DNA of 64,000 nucleotides from Semisulcospira habei (taxonomy: Eukaryota; Mollusca; Gastropoda; Semisulcospiridae). Numbering within the stretch: position 1 is the first letter of the stretch; every line of letters starts with the position of its first letter. Positions 38,103-52,965 of the stretch are shown here, one piece after another. The DNA lies in contig BTPG01000003.1 of the NCBI GenBank assembly GCA_036245525.1, forward strand, positions 187,741,033 through 187,805,032, read 5' to 3'. The notes below the pieces were generated by a model. The model saw only the letters and a program-made list of their open reading frames with translations, had not been told where the DNA came from and made no database searches. The translations under genes and the position numbers were made by a program.

Positions 38103-38183
38103 TACTCTTAAAACTCCCAGAACCAAAAGACTGCCATTCTGTACAATGAAAGTTATTCAGTTCTGGGAGTCAAAGAGTTAAAA
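38103..38183. repeat. Inverted repeat ACTCCCAGAAC / GTTCTGGGAGT
   Basis: Arms at about 38109-38120 and 38159-38171. The right side ends CAAAGAGTTAAAAG, again TTAA-like. Single copy in the window. Confidence 0.6.
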
Positions 38184-38536
38184 GACCCGTGTCCTAGGCG
38201 ATCACGTATTTTATGGAAGGCGTCCGCGAAAGCCCCGATTCTTTTTTTACTTCAGCGCCCACAAACGCTTTGTCTGCAACTGATCAAGGTAGACTGCTGT
38301 GACCAGCTTTCTTATATATCGGATGTCTGTGTATTTAAAATTAATGCAGGAGTTGATCTTGTATGGATGCGTCCATCTTTGGCCGGTCTGCTCCAATGAA
38401 TCATCAGTATTTGAAATTACTGATGCTCAGCAATGAATAGTCTTTACTTCTTGTTCACGTGAATACTTGGAAAATACCCCACGATGTCCACCTTTGACAC
38501 GTTTGATTGTAATTATATTCTGTCTCATCGTGTCTT

Positions 38537-38780
38537 TTAACCCTTTCAATGCCAGTGGACGCAGATTTAGTTTCTTTTAAATCATTGTAAATTCAAAGCC
38601 GTCAAAAGGAACCTAGAAACAAAGTGGCTTCAGAGAGATGCATAGATCCTCATGAGCCACCGCGACTGCAGGGGCTCATGAGGATCTATGCCTCTTGCTG
38701 AAACCACAATATATCCAAGTTCCTTTGTGTGAAGATCTACGCAGCTGGGTGGTGTTCACTTTTTCTCGGCAGTTCAAGGG
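38537..38780. mobile_element. Hairpin family B downstream of Rho stop codon
   Basis: TTAACCCTTTCAATGCCAG at 38537, core GCATAGATCCTCATGAGCC / GGCTCATGAGGATCTATGC (38640-38692), and right part TCGGCAGTTCAAGGGG at 38766. It lies within the likely 3' UTR of the Rho gene, 22 bp from the stop codon. Confidence 0.75.
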
Positions 38781-38801
38781 GTCTATCACTTTTTTAACCG
38801 C

Positions 38802-39230
38802 TCACAGCAACGTGCATTTCATCTTCTTCTTCCTCTTGCCTCGCTTCTTCAGCGCCTCCCTGGTGGCCGTTTCGAAGACCTCCCGGATGCCGTCCTTGGT
38901 CTTGGCCGAACACTCCACATAGGCTGCGGCTCCGATCCGCTCGGCCATGGCGCGCCCCTCTTCTAGCCGCACCGGCGACTGCTTCATGCGCTCCAGCTCC
39001 GCGCGTGTGGCCGGGTCGTTGCGCAGGTCCTTCTTGTTGCCCACGAGGATGATGGGCACGCTGGGGCAGAAGTGACGCACTTCTGGGTTCCACTTCTCGG
39101 GGATGTTTTCCAGGCTGTCCGGGCTGTCGATGGAGAAGCACATGAGAATGACGTGCGTATCGGGGTAGGATAATGGCCGGAGTCGGTCATAGTCCTCCTG
39201 TCCCGCTGTGTCCCACAGAGCCAACTCAAC
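38802..39230 (-). CDS. RhoA-like: Rho-family small GTPase, RhoA-like, last coding exon
   Basis: Encodes residues 53-194 of a 194-residue GTPase after joining to 41332-41487 in phase 0. The acceptor TTGCAG|GTTGAG (AG at 39231-39232) is clear. Visible elements are [17 protein letters not shown] (switch II, D59/Q63), NKKD at residues 117-120 (guanine specificity), the Rho-specific insert [17 protein letters not shown], and ECSAK (160s). A polybasic [11 protein letters not shown] precedes the CAAX box CTLL, whose final leucine predicts geranylgeranylation and membrane anchoring. Rho proteins are GTP switches controlling actin and contractility. Human RHOA is 193 residues, so length is normal. The human exon boundary after codon 52 is kept, while later introns are absent here. 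The stop codon is TGA at 38802-38804. No polyadenylation signal was identified with confidence. Confidence 0.97.
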   Translation of the reverse strand, partial: VELALWDTAGQEDYDRLRPLSYPDTHVILMCFSIDSPDSLENIPEKWNPEVRHFCPSVPIILVGNKKDLRNDPATRAELERMKQSPVRLEEGRAMAERIGAAAYVECSAKTKDGIREVFETATREALKKRGKRKKKMKCTLL

Positions 39231-41530
<2,300 letters not shown>

Positions 41531-41555
41531 CTGAAACACGTACACGTTATAGGTA

Positions 41556-41697
41556 TTAACCCCTTCACTGCCGACCAAACTTGAACACTACTCAACTGCA
41601 AGAGGCCCGTATAGATCCTAATGACAACTGCGGGGGCTCATGAGGATCTATGCCTCTTGCTGGACCCAATTTGCAGCCATGTTCCTAAAGGGGTTAA
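41556..41697. mobile_element. Hairpin family B, complete, TTAA to TTAA
   Basis: TTAACCCCTTCACTGCCGA at 41556 and CCTAAAGGGGTTAA ending 41697 give a 142-bp unit with the core GCAAGAGGC...GGATCTATGCCTCTTGC. It sits only ~25 bp inside Rho intron 1 from the acceptor. It is the clearest complete example of the family. Confidence 0.88.
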
Positions 41698-43230
41698 GGC
41701 ATTCACTTTGCCAACTTTAAAGGGGCACTCCTGACCTTTTTTAATGCTTCAGTTCGCAAAAAGCTTTTACTGGGATTCAGTATACACACCCACTTAGACA
41801 GTGACCACCCAATTGTCCCACCAAATGCTTTCTTTCGTCCGTTCAAAGCGAAAAGAGGCCACCGGAATCTTGTGACTGAACGCATTAAGAGATTTCTTCT
41901 GATAGGCGATGGTAGCTGACGTCTTAACTATTCTATACGACCTTAGGTCATCTGCATAATTATAACCAATCAGAGACAAGATGGCGGATGAACCAGCGAA
42001 GAAAAAAAGAAAGTATCAGTCGACTCGCGCGGGCCGACAATGACAGACTCCGAATTGAAGAGAAGAAAGAGAAAGAGAGACAAGATACCCCTAAGTAGAA
42101 TTGACATCGGACATGGGAATATAGAGCTTGGCTTGACCGCCCATCCGGAATTTGTCGCTTTCCTGCTATGTGAATCAGTAAGTAATCCGGCTACGGTCTT
42201 TGTCGATCTTCCTATAGTTCCGCGAGCGCTAGTGACTGATTTTCAGAATTCATGATCTTCAGTAGAATTTATCTCTTACTGATTTCGCAAGATTTTAAAC
42301 CTGTTTTATCATAAAGTTACGAGCTAGTTCATCAGATTTTATGCTGCAAGGATCTGAAAACTACGGTGTGTGTCAAAATTGCGGCACTGACATCGATGGT
42401 CGTGACACGTTTTTGTCTGAGCGGGCTCTCATTCACTCGATTCACAAAGGTAGTGTTTCTGCTGCGATGGTGCATTTGTCGTTTCCAGAGATGCTTTCAG
42501 TTACGTAGACTTCGATGTGTGAGATGTGAAATTGCAGTGCAGAAAGTGGGTATAAATACCACTGTTCTGTTTCGTGTTTCCGAGGGATAAAGGATCAAAG
42601 GTCAAACTAGGCACCGTTTACGCTGGCTCAGTCGCTTGGCGCGGAGACCGAGTCGAACAAGCCACGCCCCCAGCACGATCGTTACTAGCAGCAGGTCAAG
42701 CGGAATCCGCATTGACTTTGACAGCATAGCGAGTATGGAAGGTTTATTTTACATTCTCGTGGAAAATTATGTCAAAGGGATGCCGACATCAGTACATGTG
42801 TACACTGACACGTGTGTACACCACGCCGATGACCTCGTCTGCAGTATTGACCGGGTTCTGCCTTGTGACGTAGGCTAGTAAATATGCACAAATTCAAAAC
42901 GAGGCCGATGCAGGCGATAATCTGCGCTCTCGTGTACAAAAACAACACACCCACCAAACGATGAATTTCGACATTTGGCATTGTATTTACATCATAAAGC
43001 TCTAAGTTAGTACACAAAGGGCCCATACATAATACTGTCAGCAGAATCTGTTGCAGACAGTTTTCTGACTGTGTTGAGATGCTTGATCCGGCGGAAAATA
43101 ACTTTAACAAAGGTGCAAGAGAGCTCTGTCGAAAACTCCGATAGGTTTTCATTTCTTAATGACTGTTGAAAATTAAGTTTCACTATTACGATTCTGCCCT
43201 TACACACAGTACCACAAAATAGTTGACTGA
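41698..43230. other. Rho intron 1 sequence; no confident gene
   Basis: Contains AAGATGGCGGATGAACCAG (about 41979) and short open frames (42040-42255, and 42341-42508 with a CQNCG motif). These look like transposon or exon remnants but show no identifiable domain. A TATA-like TATAAATA lies near 42551. Confidence 0.4.
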
Positions 43231-43313
43231 CCCTGATAGTTGAAGGGTGGTGTCAGAAGAGCTGGACGCCTCAGCGCTTAACCACTCTGGCACCAACCTC
43301 TAACTATCTTGAT
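43231..43313. repeat. Degenerate hairpin family A, with half copy nearby
   Basis: GATAGTTGAAGGGTGGTG ... CACCAACCTCTAACTATC. A right half, AAGCTATTCTGGCAACACTC, follows at 43360-43393. Confidence 0.6.
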
Positions 43314-43630
43314 CGATCTATCTATCTCTTGGAACTGTTAAGTATATAGTCTTTAGCGAACAAGCTATTCTGGCAACACTCTTGAACTATGATGGTTGAC
43401 CTATTTTCTGAAACGTAATGCAGTCCTTAGAGCGCAACTCTGCCAATGTCGATCTAACGCACGGCTATACGTGTTAACTGGTGAATTAATAGCATCCTCA
43501 CATTTAAACAACAACAACAAAATTAATAAATAATATGCACAAATCAACAAATCATAACAGTTTCAGGAAACAAAAGTAAACGAAGAGAAAGCGAGAAAAA
43601 TACCACGCTGATTGGCCTAGTTATGCAGCA
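43314..43630. other. No gene recognised
   Basis: AT-rich intronic sequence apart from the family A half copy. Confidence 0.5.
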
Positions 43631-43710
43631 TTAACTCATTCGCGGCCAGCCGCATCCGGATGCGCGGCTTATGCCGCGCATCCGGATGCGGATGGCCGCG
43701 AATGAGTTAA
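43631..43710. mobile_element. Hairpin family D, 80-bp palindrome with TTAA ends
   Basis: TTAACTCATTCGCGGCCA (43631) pairs with TGGCCGCGAATGAGTTAA (43693-43710). The arms continue through GCCGCATCCGGATGCG on both sides of a TTATG loop. The stem is almost perfect, so this copy is young or kept intact by mechanism. Confidence 0.92.
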
Positions 43711-43831
43711 GAAAGCGCCGTAATCTGGTTTGGTAAATGCATGCTTTGATTGTGGACAATTTATGAGTAGCAACTACAGTCACACGCCGATTACTGCATA
43801 TTATGTATTACACACGACCTTTACCTACTGC

Positions 43832-43908
43832 GCAAAAGGCCATCGGCCCGATGTCCACCGCAGTGGGCCCACTGCGGTCGACTTCGACCCTATGGCCTTT
43901 TACGCACT
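43832..43908. repeat. Palindrome family G
   Basis: TGCGCAAAAGGCCATCGG pairs with the segment ending ATGGCCTTTTACGCA. The centre is CCGCAGTGGGCCCACTGCGG (43857-43876). Confidence 0.8.
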
Positions 43909-44035
43909 GAGTAGCCGGTTTCGATCCTTCTGATCTGAGCGAAACACATTCGCGTCATGTATAAGTACGTGCGCAATTCATTGTCAACAATCACAGTGAT
44001 AGCCTTTCATCTACAATTCCAATAACCAGCATGCG

Positions 44036-44108
44036 TTAACCCCCTTGTCAATGTGCATGCTGGTACTGTTCATAGTACCGGTGGCTGCCGCATGCACAAA
44101 AAGGGGTG
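44036..44108. mobile_element. Hairpin family F, third copy
   Basis: TTAACCCCCTTGTCAATGTG ... GCATGCACAAAAAGGGG. Inner GGTACTGTTCATAGTACC pairs with itself. The right end runs into a G run (44107-44121). Confidence 0.65.
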
Positions 44109-45784
<1,676 letters not shown>

Positions 45785-45967
45785 ATAGTTCAAGGGTAGC
45801 GCCAGAATAGCTTGGCGCCTCAGTCTAGGCAAGGCCAGAACACAAAGGTGACTGCCAAGCGTGTAAAATGCAAAGAAGTACCGAACGATAAAGAAACACG
45901 CTTAGAAAAGACGGGGACAACACAATTAGTCTAGGCGCCAAGCTATTCTGGCACCACCCTTGAACTC
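45785..45967. mobile_element. Hairpin family A with an element X fragment in its loop
   Basis: Left half ATAGTTCAAGGGTAGCGCC (45785) and right half GGCACCACCCTTGAACT (45950-45966) are separated by a ~97-bp insert (45831-45927). The insert is homologous to element X (AAGGTGACTGCCAAGCGTG). AGTCTAGGC occurs at both insert edges (45822-45830 and 45928-45936), a 9-bp target duplication. Confidence 0.85.
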
Positions 45968-46120
45968 CGCATTGAAAGCCATTGGTCTATATCCTTATCT
46001 GTAAGTACTGTAACTCGCATATCAGTGGCAGCGTAGTACAAATTTGAAGCTCTTAGCCTCATGGGTTAAGTGACATGTTTCAAAGTTCAAATTATCAAGT
46101 TAAACGTCTCTCCGGCTTCA

Positions 46121-46165
<45 letters not shown>

Positions 46166-46515
46166 CTCTCTCCTCTCGCTCTCCTCTCTCTCTCTCTCTC
46201 TGGCTGCCGCCGTCTCTCCGTCTCTCGGCTCTCTCTCTCTCAGGCCGCCTTAAATTATGTAATGGATTCTGCCGTATTATTATTCAACTGCTATATAGAA
46301 TACACTATCTCTTCACGCGCTGTGTTTGACGGCAATGTCAGTCAGTCGATGCTGTTTGGCTAATGTTTGGGTTTGTGGTTGTTTTACGTTGTGATGTGTT
46401 GTTCGATCTACTGATGACGATCATGTGAGTCATAGTAAGCTGCCGGCGGCCACACAGTTTAGAATGAAGGCATGAACTGAAATATATTAAACAATTCATC
46501 AGCACTGTGTGTGTG

Positions 46516-46602
<87 letters not shown>

Positions 46603-46953
46603 GAGAGAGAGAGAGGGGGGAGAGAGAGAGAGAGAGAGAGAGAGGTATAGATCAGTGATTGATAATGACTAATGTGTAAACTCGTAAATACACTTCGCAG
46701 ACCGTCAACCAACACCCAATATTATTGCATTCCCCACAGCAAAATACAAACACGACTGAGTCACCTCAGTATGTGCTAAACTGAATTCCCGCCCGTCTTG
46801 TTTAAAGGAGTGAATCATAACCACCACATGTGCATACACGCCTGTCCCCGTTCTTTTCACAGTGGCCTACATTTTCAAACACGCCGCCTACGTAACCCAC
46901 ACAACGCCCCGGAATGCCTAACGTCAGTCGAACTTGCCATCAAATAAACGTGG
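45968..46953. other. No gene; CT, TG and GA arrays
   Basis: CT-rich 46121-46202, TG array 46518-46562 and GA-rich 46563-46645. Remaining sequence unrecognised. Confidence 0.6.
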
Positions 46954-47174
46954 TTAACCCTTTTAGCCCCAAGGTCCCATTTCTCAAATTTTGCAGGTGT
47001 TGCCTAGCGGCTATGTGCCAGTTGCAGGCGATGGATTGAACATGATAACTTCAAGGGTAGTGCCAGATTAGCTTGGCGCCTTTAGGCGCCAAGCTAATCT
47101 GGCACTACCCGCCTTGAATTATCATGGTCAATCGTCAATCTCCTGCTGTAGGGACTCGGGCCTAAATGGGTTAA
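46954..47174. mobile_element. Hairpin family A, complete 221-bp copy, TTAA to TTAA
   Basis: TTAACCCTTTTAGCCCCAAG (46954) and CGGGCCTAAATGGGTTAA (47157-47174) are inverted ends. AGTTGCAGGCGATGG and CAATCTCCTGCTG form the middle stem. The core is CAAGGGTAGTGCCAGATTAG and its complement around GGCGCCTTTAGGCGCC. Confidence 0.9.
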
Positions 47175-47689
47175 GAGGGCTTTTTTTTGCCTAAGAATTG
47201 GTTATGTATAGCGGGATGGCGTGTATGTATAGTTTATTACATTAGTCCAGGGGCGGATAGTTACCTCGATGGGGGGAGGGGGGTGGGGGTCACGTTGTTC
47301 CAACTTTTTGTCGAGTTGAGTTGAGTCTGGAACATTCAACTTGACACAACAGGCCTCCCCGACGCTAAACCTTGTTCCAGTCGCCGAAAGGGGGGGGGGG
47401 GGGGGTAGCCAAACTCGCCAAGAAATACAAACAGGGAGGAGGAGGGAAGGGCCCATCCAAACACCCCCGAAAAGTGACTTTGTTATAGCATTTTAAAGAA
47501 TTTGGGGGGGGGTGTGGGGGGGGCCGGACACCCCCTCCCCCCCCCTCAAGGATCAGCCCCTGACATCGCGAAAACACTGATTACAGAATGGAGAAGTTTC
47601 TCAGGGTCAAAACAAGCCTTCTGAGTCGCGTACTTTACCAAACACGTAGCAAAGGTCGGCTTTTTTTTTTTTTTTTTTTATTAAACCGG
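47175..47689. other. No gene; G-rich and C-rich runs
   Basis: G/C homopolymer runs near 47270-47290, 47390-47405, 47503-47522 and 47531-47546, and a T run near 47661-47680. Confidence 0.55.
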
Positions 47690-47957
47690 CCTTTGGCTGC
47701 ATGTTTGGTAACGGTTTTTGTCGCGATGATTCTATAAAGAATCATCGCGACAAAACCGCTACCGACAGCCAAAGGTTTAATACTCTAGCTTACACACTCT
47801 TATCCGGTTATTTTCGTGGCGTTGGAGTGGGGTATGTCTATCTGACTATAATTATTAACCCTTTGGCTGCCGCCGGGGTAGCACTTTTGTCAGTTGTGGC
47901 AATGGTTCCTGCAGGAATCATCGCTACAAAAAGTGGTACCGACAGCCAAAGGGTTCA
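47690..47957. mobile_element. Two hairpin family C copies in tandem
   Basis: Copy 1 (47690-47780): CGCGATGATTCTATAAAGAATCATCGCG centre, right end CCGACAGCCAAAGG. Copy 2 (47858-47957): TTAACCCTTTGGCTGCCG left, CCGACAGCCAAAGGGTT right, less symmetrical. They are 77 bp apart. Confidence 0.82.
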
Positions 47958-48162
47958 ACTTCGAAAGTCAGGTTTTATGTGTCCAAACGGCATACTCGTG
48001 TTAGTTAAAAGAGGGTCAGCCTAGTGAAACGAATCCTGCGCCTGACTGCAAGGCATGAAATTCCTTTGATCCCAAATTACCACGCACATGTCCACACATA
48101 CTTAGGTCTTGGCTAAAAATGCTAACATCCCCCCCCTCCCCCCCCCGGATGGATCAGTTTGA

Positions 48163-48230
48163 TAGTACAAGGGTGTTGCCAGACTGGAGCGGCCAGGTGC
48201 AAAAGCTATTCGGGCACCAGACTTGAACTT
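48163..48230. repeat. Degenerate hairpin family A
   Basis: TGATAGTACAAGGGTGTTGCC and GGGCACCAGACTTGAACTTTCA with weak central pairing. Confidence 0.6.
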
Positions 48231-48365
48231 TCATAAATGATGTATCTCATTAAGCTGGCTGCTGCAATGTTGTACATTCACTCCCAACTTTTAATAATTC
48301 GACTTAGGGGCTCCATGTATTAACCTTTTTCATCCTGATTCACTAGTGCTTGAAATAATTTTGAC

Positions 48366-48443
48366 TACGATAGTTCAAGGGTGGTGCCAGAATAGCTTGG
48401 CGCCTGAAGCGTCAACCTATTCTGGCACCACCCTTGAACTAAA
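48366..48443. mobile_element. Hairpin family A core
   Basis: GATAGTTCAAGGGTGGTGCC and GGCACCACCCTTGAACTA with an almost perfect 24-bp outer stem. Confidence 0.8.
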
Positions 48444-48810
48444 ATCTGTAATATAGCTCGCCTAGGACAATTAGCAAATTTTCTTTTAAAAAATCAGCCT
48501 AAGGATGTACCCCAAACTCCATCTATCCATCCGTCCATCTATCCATCCATCAACTCTATCAATTAGTCTATCAATCAGTGAATAAATCACTCCAGCAATC
48601 AATAAACCAGTCAATCCATAGTCGATCTATCTGTCTGTCTATCCACCTATCTATCCAGCTAATGGCTCGTCGTTTGCCTCGACTTATCTAAACAAAGGGG
48701 CGGAGTCCTCTCATCATACCCATCAGAGAACACACTTTGCTCTTTCCTTTCTTTCCGTCATTCCGACAATACAAATGCAAATATGTCGGCCGGCGGCTAG
48801 CGATTGTACC
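48444..48810. other. No gene; ATCT/ATCC-rich tract
   Basis: Imperfect CATCTATCCATC-type repeats (48520-48660). Confidence 0.5.
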
Positions 48811-48856
48811 GAGGGCAAGGAGTACTAAAGTCTTTAGTACTCCTTGACCGAGGGCC
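48811..48856. repeat. Short palindrome AAGGAGTACTAAAG / CTTTAGTACTCCTT
   Basis: A 15-bp perfect stem with almost no loop at 48818-48846, flanked by GAGGGC repeated directly on each side. Confidence 0.75.
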
Positions 48857-48998
48857 AACGTCAGTAAGTCCGTGAGCTTTGCTTTTCACTGTAACACACA
48901 CCCCGCATGTTTTGTTCATCTGACCCTCGAGCGAGTCTCAACGACACTGAAACTTGAAGCCGGCACGGAACGCCCTTCCGGTGGACACGATTTCCAAA

Positions 48999-49160
48999 CA
49001 GCAAGATCAATAGATCCTCAAAAGCGCCTGGATTCACAAGGTCTCATGAAGATCTATGCATCTTGCAAGATGAATCAACTTGATCCTCCGCAAAATCCTC
49101 GTTACGAGGAAGACAGACGTCTGTCTTCCTCTTAATGAGGATTTTGCGGAGGGTCAACCT
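48999..49160. repeat. Hairpin family B (degenerate) next to a second palindrome
   Basis: 48999-49070: CAGCAAGATCAATAGATCC ... GAAGATCTATGCATCTTGC. 49080-49155: GATCCTCCGCAAAATCCTC pairs with GAGGATTTTGCGGAGGGTC around GAAGACAGACGTCTGTCTTC. The second stem is nearly perfect and is not seen elsewhere here. Confidence 0.8.
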
Positions 49161-49167
49161 ACGACTG

Positions 49168-49171
<4 letters not shown>

Positions 49172-49211
<40 letters not shown>
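49172..49211. repeat. (TG)n microsatellite
   Basis: Short TG array after the palindrome. Confidence 0.95.
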
Positions 49212-49219
<8 letters not shown>

Positions 49220-49646
49220 ACAAGGCGGGTCACTCCAAGCCGTGACCCGACCCTTGACCCTGCATTCCAAGGAGTTGACAGTCCGCAACGACACGATCAC
49301 CACACGGAGACTTCGAGAGTGCTCGGGGCCGAAAACATGGAAATGCCGGTACCCACTTTAAACTCACATCTATTCTCAATGGCGGTTCAGTAAAAGGCAC
49401 AAAAACAGACGCCAAAACCAACTTAGGCAGTTCAGGTACGGGTTGGCAGCGAGACTCGAAACTATCCCCTTCTTACACCCCACCCAATCGGCGACACTAA
49501 CCGGCCGGGCAACCTAAAGTACTCACGGCACCCGGTATGAAAGTGCCTACGTAACACACAAATCGCGACGAAATCTGACTTAGTCCTAAAAACTGTTCAA
49601 ATGGATAAGCCTAAAAGTCGCAAAGAGTTTGAAAAAGTGTCCTTAC

Positions 49647-49950
49647 CTGGTAAAAAGTCTTTGCAGTGTCAGTTATTTCCGTGGAAAAGTCGCTAGAACT
49701 TTCCGTGTTGTCTGCACCACTCCACTCACGCGCTCTGCCCCTCTCTGCAATGTCACCAGACGACAGTGACGTCACACCGCCTGCCGAGTCACCGTGTGTC
49801 AGGGCTGTGTCGCTCTCAATCGCTGCCGTGTGTCGTGGCGGTACAGGCTGTGCGCTACTCGCTTTCCGCTCCGATACACGCGCTGTAAAGGTTATGTAGA
49901 GTGGCCACAGTTTGCACTGAGGCGACCATTCGGCTTACCACTCTATATAA
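49647..49950 (-). promoter_or_regulatory. Candidate non-coding first exon and promoter of Rho gene
   Basis: On the minus strand a strong donor, TTACCAG|GTAAGG (49647/49646), would end a first exon. It could splice to the acceptor at 41531-41532 across an 8.1-kb intron. Upstream are a perfect CRE palindrome TGACGTCA (49767-49774) and a TATA-like TATATAG (49943-49949 region) in minus orientation. The stretch is the only CpG-containing, repeat-free block in the neighbourhood. Without transcript data this is a plausible inference, not a demonstrated promoter. Confidence 0.35.
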
Positions 49951-50145
49951 ACTCTAGCCAGCGTTGCCAAAAATAGTCCCGCGCGCACCTAGGTGATTGG
50001 TGGATTGCACTGGGCGAGGGCCGCGATCTGTTTTCAGTAGCCATCGTCAGTAATCATGAAAAGTGCCCCGCGCCATATAGCACATAGGGTTGATAACGAG
50101 TAGTTACTTGTATGCAATTAAGGGTTAAAAATGAGCACGATCCAA
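49951..50145. other. No gene recognised
   Basis: Unique sequence upstream of the candidate Rho promoter. Confidence 0.5.
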
Positions 50146-50225
50146 CTGCAAGAGACATAGATCCTCACGAGCCCCCTGCGACTGCGGAGGCGCATGAGGA
50201 TCTATGCGGCCTCTTGCTGAGACCA
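50146..50225. mobile_element. Hairpin family B core
   Basis: CAAGAGACATAGATCCTCAC pairs with GAGGATCTATGC...CTCTTG around CTGCGACTGCGG. TTAAGGGTTAA lies just left (50118-50128). Confidence 0.8.
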
Positions 50226-50597
50226 ATTTCAAGTGTTTTTCATGTTTCTTGTTTTAGATTTTTGGTCGTTGCCGGAATGAACAAAGATTTCAGAAAAAAA
50301 AGTGAACGCACAGTGGCAATAAATGTTCTTTGTAATCTTATAATAAATTCTTAACGAAAGAACTAATTCAACTTATAACTTTGATTGTCGTAAAATTAAT
50401 ATTTTCGAGTTTTTGTTATTTTTCTCCTTCACGGTATGTAGACGATGTCTTCCGTTACACACAAGGGGCAGTGAGAAAACCTCTGTTACGTGCGCCTTCT
50501 CACACGAACAGATCATTGTGAAAAGAAAGGCAGAAAGTTAAAAGTCTTAGTTTAGGCAAGACAATACTAGTGAGGTTACGTTTCCGCCCAACGACTC
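50226..50597. other. No gene recognised
   Basis: AT-rich. Confidence 0.5.
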
Positions 50598-50810
50598 TTA
50601 ACTCATTCAGCCCGACGGCGGCCGTATTTCCCAAATTTGGAGGTGTCATCTAATGACTATGCACCAGTTGCAGGAGATGGATCGACCATGATAATTCAAG
50701 GGCAGTGCCAGATTAGCTTGGCGCCGACAGGCTAATCTGGCACTACCCTTGAATTATCATATTCGACCCCATCTCCTGCTGTAGTGCGTCACGGCTGTAT
50801 ACCCGGCTAG
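50598..50810. mobile_element. Hairpin family A, long copy
   Basis: TTAACTCATTCAGCCCGACG (50598), AGTTGCAGGAGATGGATCG and its partner near 50760-50775, core CAAGGGCAGTGCCAGATTAG. The right end has lost its GGGTTAA. Confidence 0.82.
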
Positions 50811-50861
50811 AACGAAGTGTCGAATCACGACTGATAACCAGCCAGGCTTGTACCGTGCCCA

Positions 50862-51068
50862 TAAGCATTGACAACACTTCAGGGGTTCGTGAGGATCTAT
50901 GCCTCTTGGAGATATTCGGAGTGTTGTCAGCCACTGTGATTGTTATGATCGAAGTCCACTGTGTGTAGTTATAATCCTTTGGCTGTGGGTAGCGCTTTTT
51001 GTCGCGATGATCTCTGCAGGAATCATCGCGACAAATATCGTCGCTGCTGACGACATCCAAAGGGTTAA
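50862..51068. repeat. Family B2 half copy followed by hairpin family C
   Basis: GAGGATCTATGCCTCTTGGA with flanking GACAACACT/AGTGTTGTC (50868-50932), then CCTTTGGCTGTGGGTAGCG ... CCAAAGGGTTAA (50978-51068) centred on CTGCAG. Confidence 0.75.
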
Positions 51069-52099
51069 AAAGGGGGGGGGGACAGAGACAGTGTCCCTTT
51101 TTTTTTTTTTCTTTTTTCTTTTTTTTTTTTTTTTTTTCGAATTTTGAGGTTAAAAAGTCTGATAAAGGATTCGTGACACTGTCTGCTAAGATATAGGTCA
51201 CGTTTTAAAGTTTAAAGTCATTGGTCGTGAAGATTTGACAATAATTAATGACCCTCGATGTCCGCCCACATCCCACCCCTTTTCTGTTAACAGACAATAA
51301 ATCAGAAGTAGACTTCAAACTTCTTTAATAATTTTAAAAAAAAAGAAATAAAAAAGACTCGCTTCTATTGACCCAAACGGCAGTGGGATAAATGAGCCCG
51401 GACATTCCATATTTTCGTCGAAACACTTTCAGTTTTGACCTACTTCTGATTTCTGAACGTCTCTTTTTCTCATACCCACGCGGCATTCAATAATCAGGGG
51501 CGGACTGGTTGCCTGTGGGGGAGGGGTGGGAGATGGGGGGGGGTAATCTTTTTGTTTATGACATATCACCCAAGATATCAGAATTAAAAAAAAGAACTGC
51601 CCAGAGCAGAGGTCGTGCTTTCCTAGACTCTGAAGAGAGAACACCTGTCAGTGCCTTTTACTGACCGCAAAATCAAACAAAAATGAAACGGCGAGTATGG
51701 AGAGGGAAGCAGTGTCTGAAATCTCAAAACCTGTTCGGTTTTGTTTTTTAATTATTTCCTGTATTATTGCTTGTTTGTTGTTGCTGTTGCTTGTTTTAGT
51801 GTGTTATTTATTTATTTTTTAATTTGGTTTTGTTTGTTTGCTTGCTTGTTTGTTTGTTTGTTTACTTGTTTGTATGTTTGTCTGCTTGTCTGTTTGCTTG
51901 CTTGCTTGCTTGCTTGTTTGTTGGTTTGTTGTTGTGTGTGGTTGTTTTTTTTTTTAGGCCAGAAGAGCACCGGGGAGGGGGGGGATAGGGAGGGGGGAAC
52001 AGAGAGAAGTGTCTTAACAACCTTCATCACCATGTCCACCCACGGATCCGCTCATGCACACCCTGCTCTTTAAATATTTTATTTATGTTAATGTTTGTT
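51069..52099. other. No gene; T-rich tracts and TTTG/CTTG repeats
   Basis: T/C homopolymer block 51097-51138 and (KTTG)n-type tract 51830-51945. Apparent open frames are repeat artefacts. Confidence 0.6.
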
Positions 52100-52255
52100 T
52101 TAACCCCTTCATTGCCGAGAAAAGTGAACACGATCCAACTGCAAGAGACATAGATCCTCATCAGCCTCCGCGACTGCGGGGACTTATGAGGATCTATGCC
52201 TCTTGCTGAGACCAATTTGTATCCATGTTTCTTGAATGGCTGTTACTTTTGGCAG
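52100..52255. mobile_element. Hairpin family B copy
   Basis: TTAACCCCTTCATTGCCGA (52100), core GCAAGAGACATAGATCCTC / GAGGATCTATGCCTCTTGC (52140-52206). The right end TTTTGGCAGTTGAA is diverged. Confidence 0.8.
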
Positions 52256-52965
52256 TTGAATCAACAAAGATGATTTAACGTTTAATATTTGTTTGTTCGT
52301 TGGTAGGTTGGTTTGTGGATTTTTTTTTATATTTTTTTTTTTTTTGATTGGGGGGGGGGGGTGGGTTGGTTTGTGATAAATGTGCAAACATTGTGCAATA
52401 TATTCCTGTCCTGCGATACATGTCTATTCCAGTCAGTCAGTTTCAGACTGTCTGTATGTGACTCCGCAGTGCCTCAAGCGGTGACAATTAAGATACGTAC
52501 TGCCTAGCTCGACATCCTTCACGGTGGTGTTGCTAACAACGGTTAATATTTAGCAATTTGTCTTTCATAAATGCTCTTGTGACGTCTGACGATAATGTTG
52601 CACAAAAGGACTGGCTTAACTTCTGTTTGAATGTGAATTGTGAATGTCGTAAAATGAAAGATGTTCCCGTCCTTCTCTTCCCCTTGCTATATAGGGACAT
52701 TCGTCCACAGATAAATAAGGGCACCTCTGTTACGAGGGCATTCTTACGTGGCGGCTTGTGAACAGATGGGCAGGACAGGACAACATTGAGAACCCATTTT
52801 TAGGGGGGGGGGGCGGAGGGGGTCTCATAACATTGCCTCGCGAAAGCACCTCTATTATACCATTACATCTTGAGGCTGATCATGTTTTGTCAACTGATTT
52901 GCTTAGTGTCCTATGAAGGCGCTACTCAGTGTTACAGCCGTGATTAGGAGATTGGTCAACTGTTT
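52256..52965. other. No gene recognised
   Basis: T and G homopolymer runs near 52321-52362 and 52803-52812; otherwise unremarkable. Confidence 0.5.

Noticed and set aside
42040..42508. Possible small gene or exon with a CQNCG motif and ATGGCGGATGAACC start
   Set aside because: Short, broken by stops, no domain recognised; kept only as an unresolved remnant in the Rho intron.
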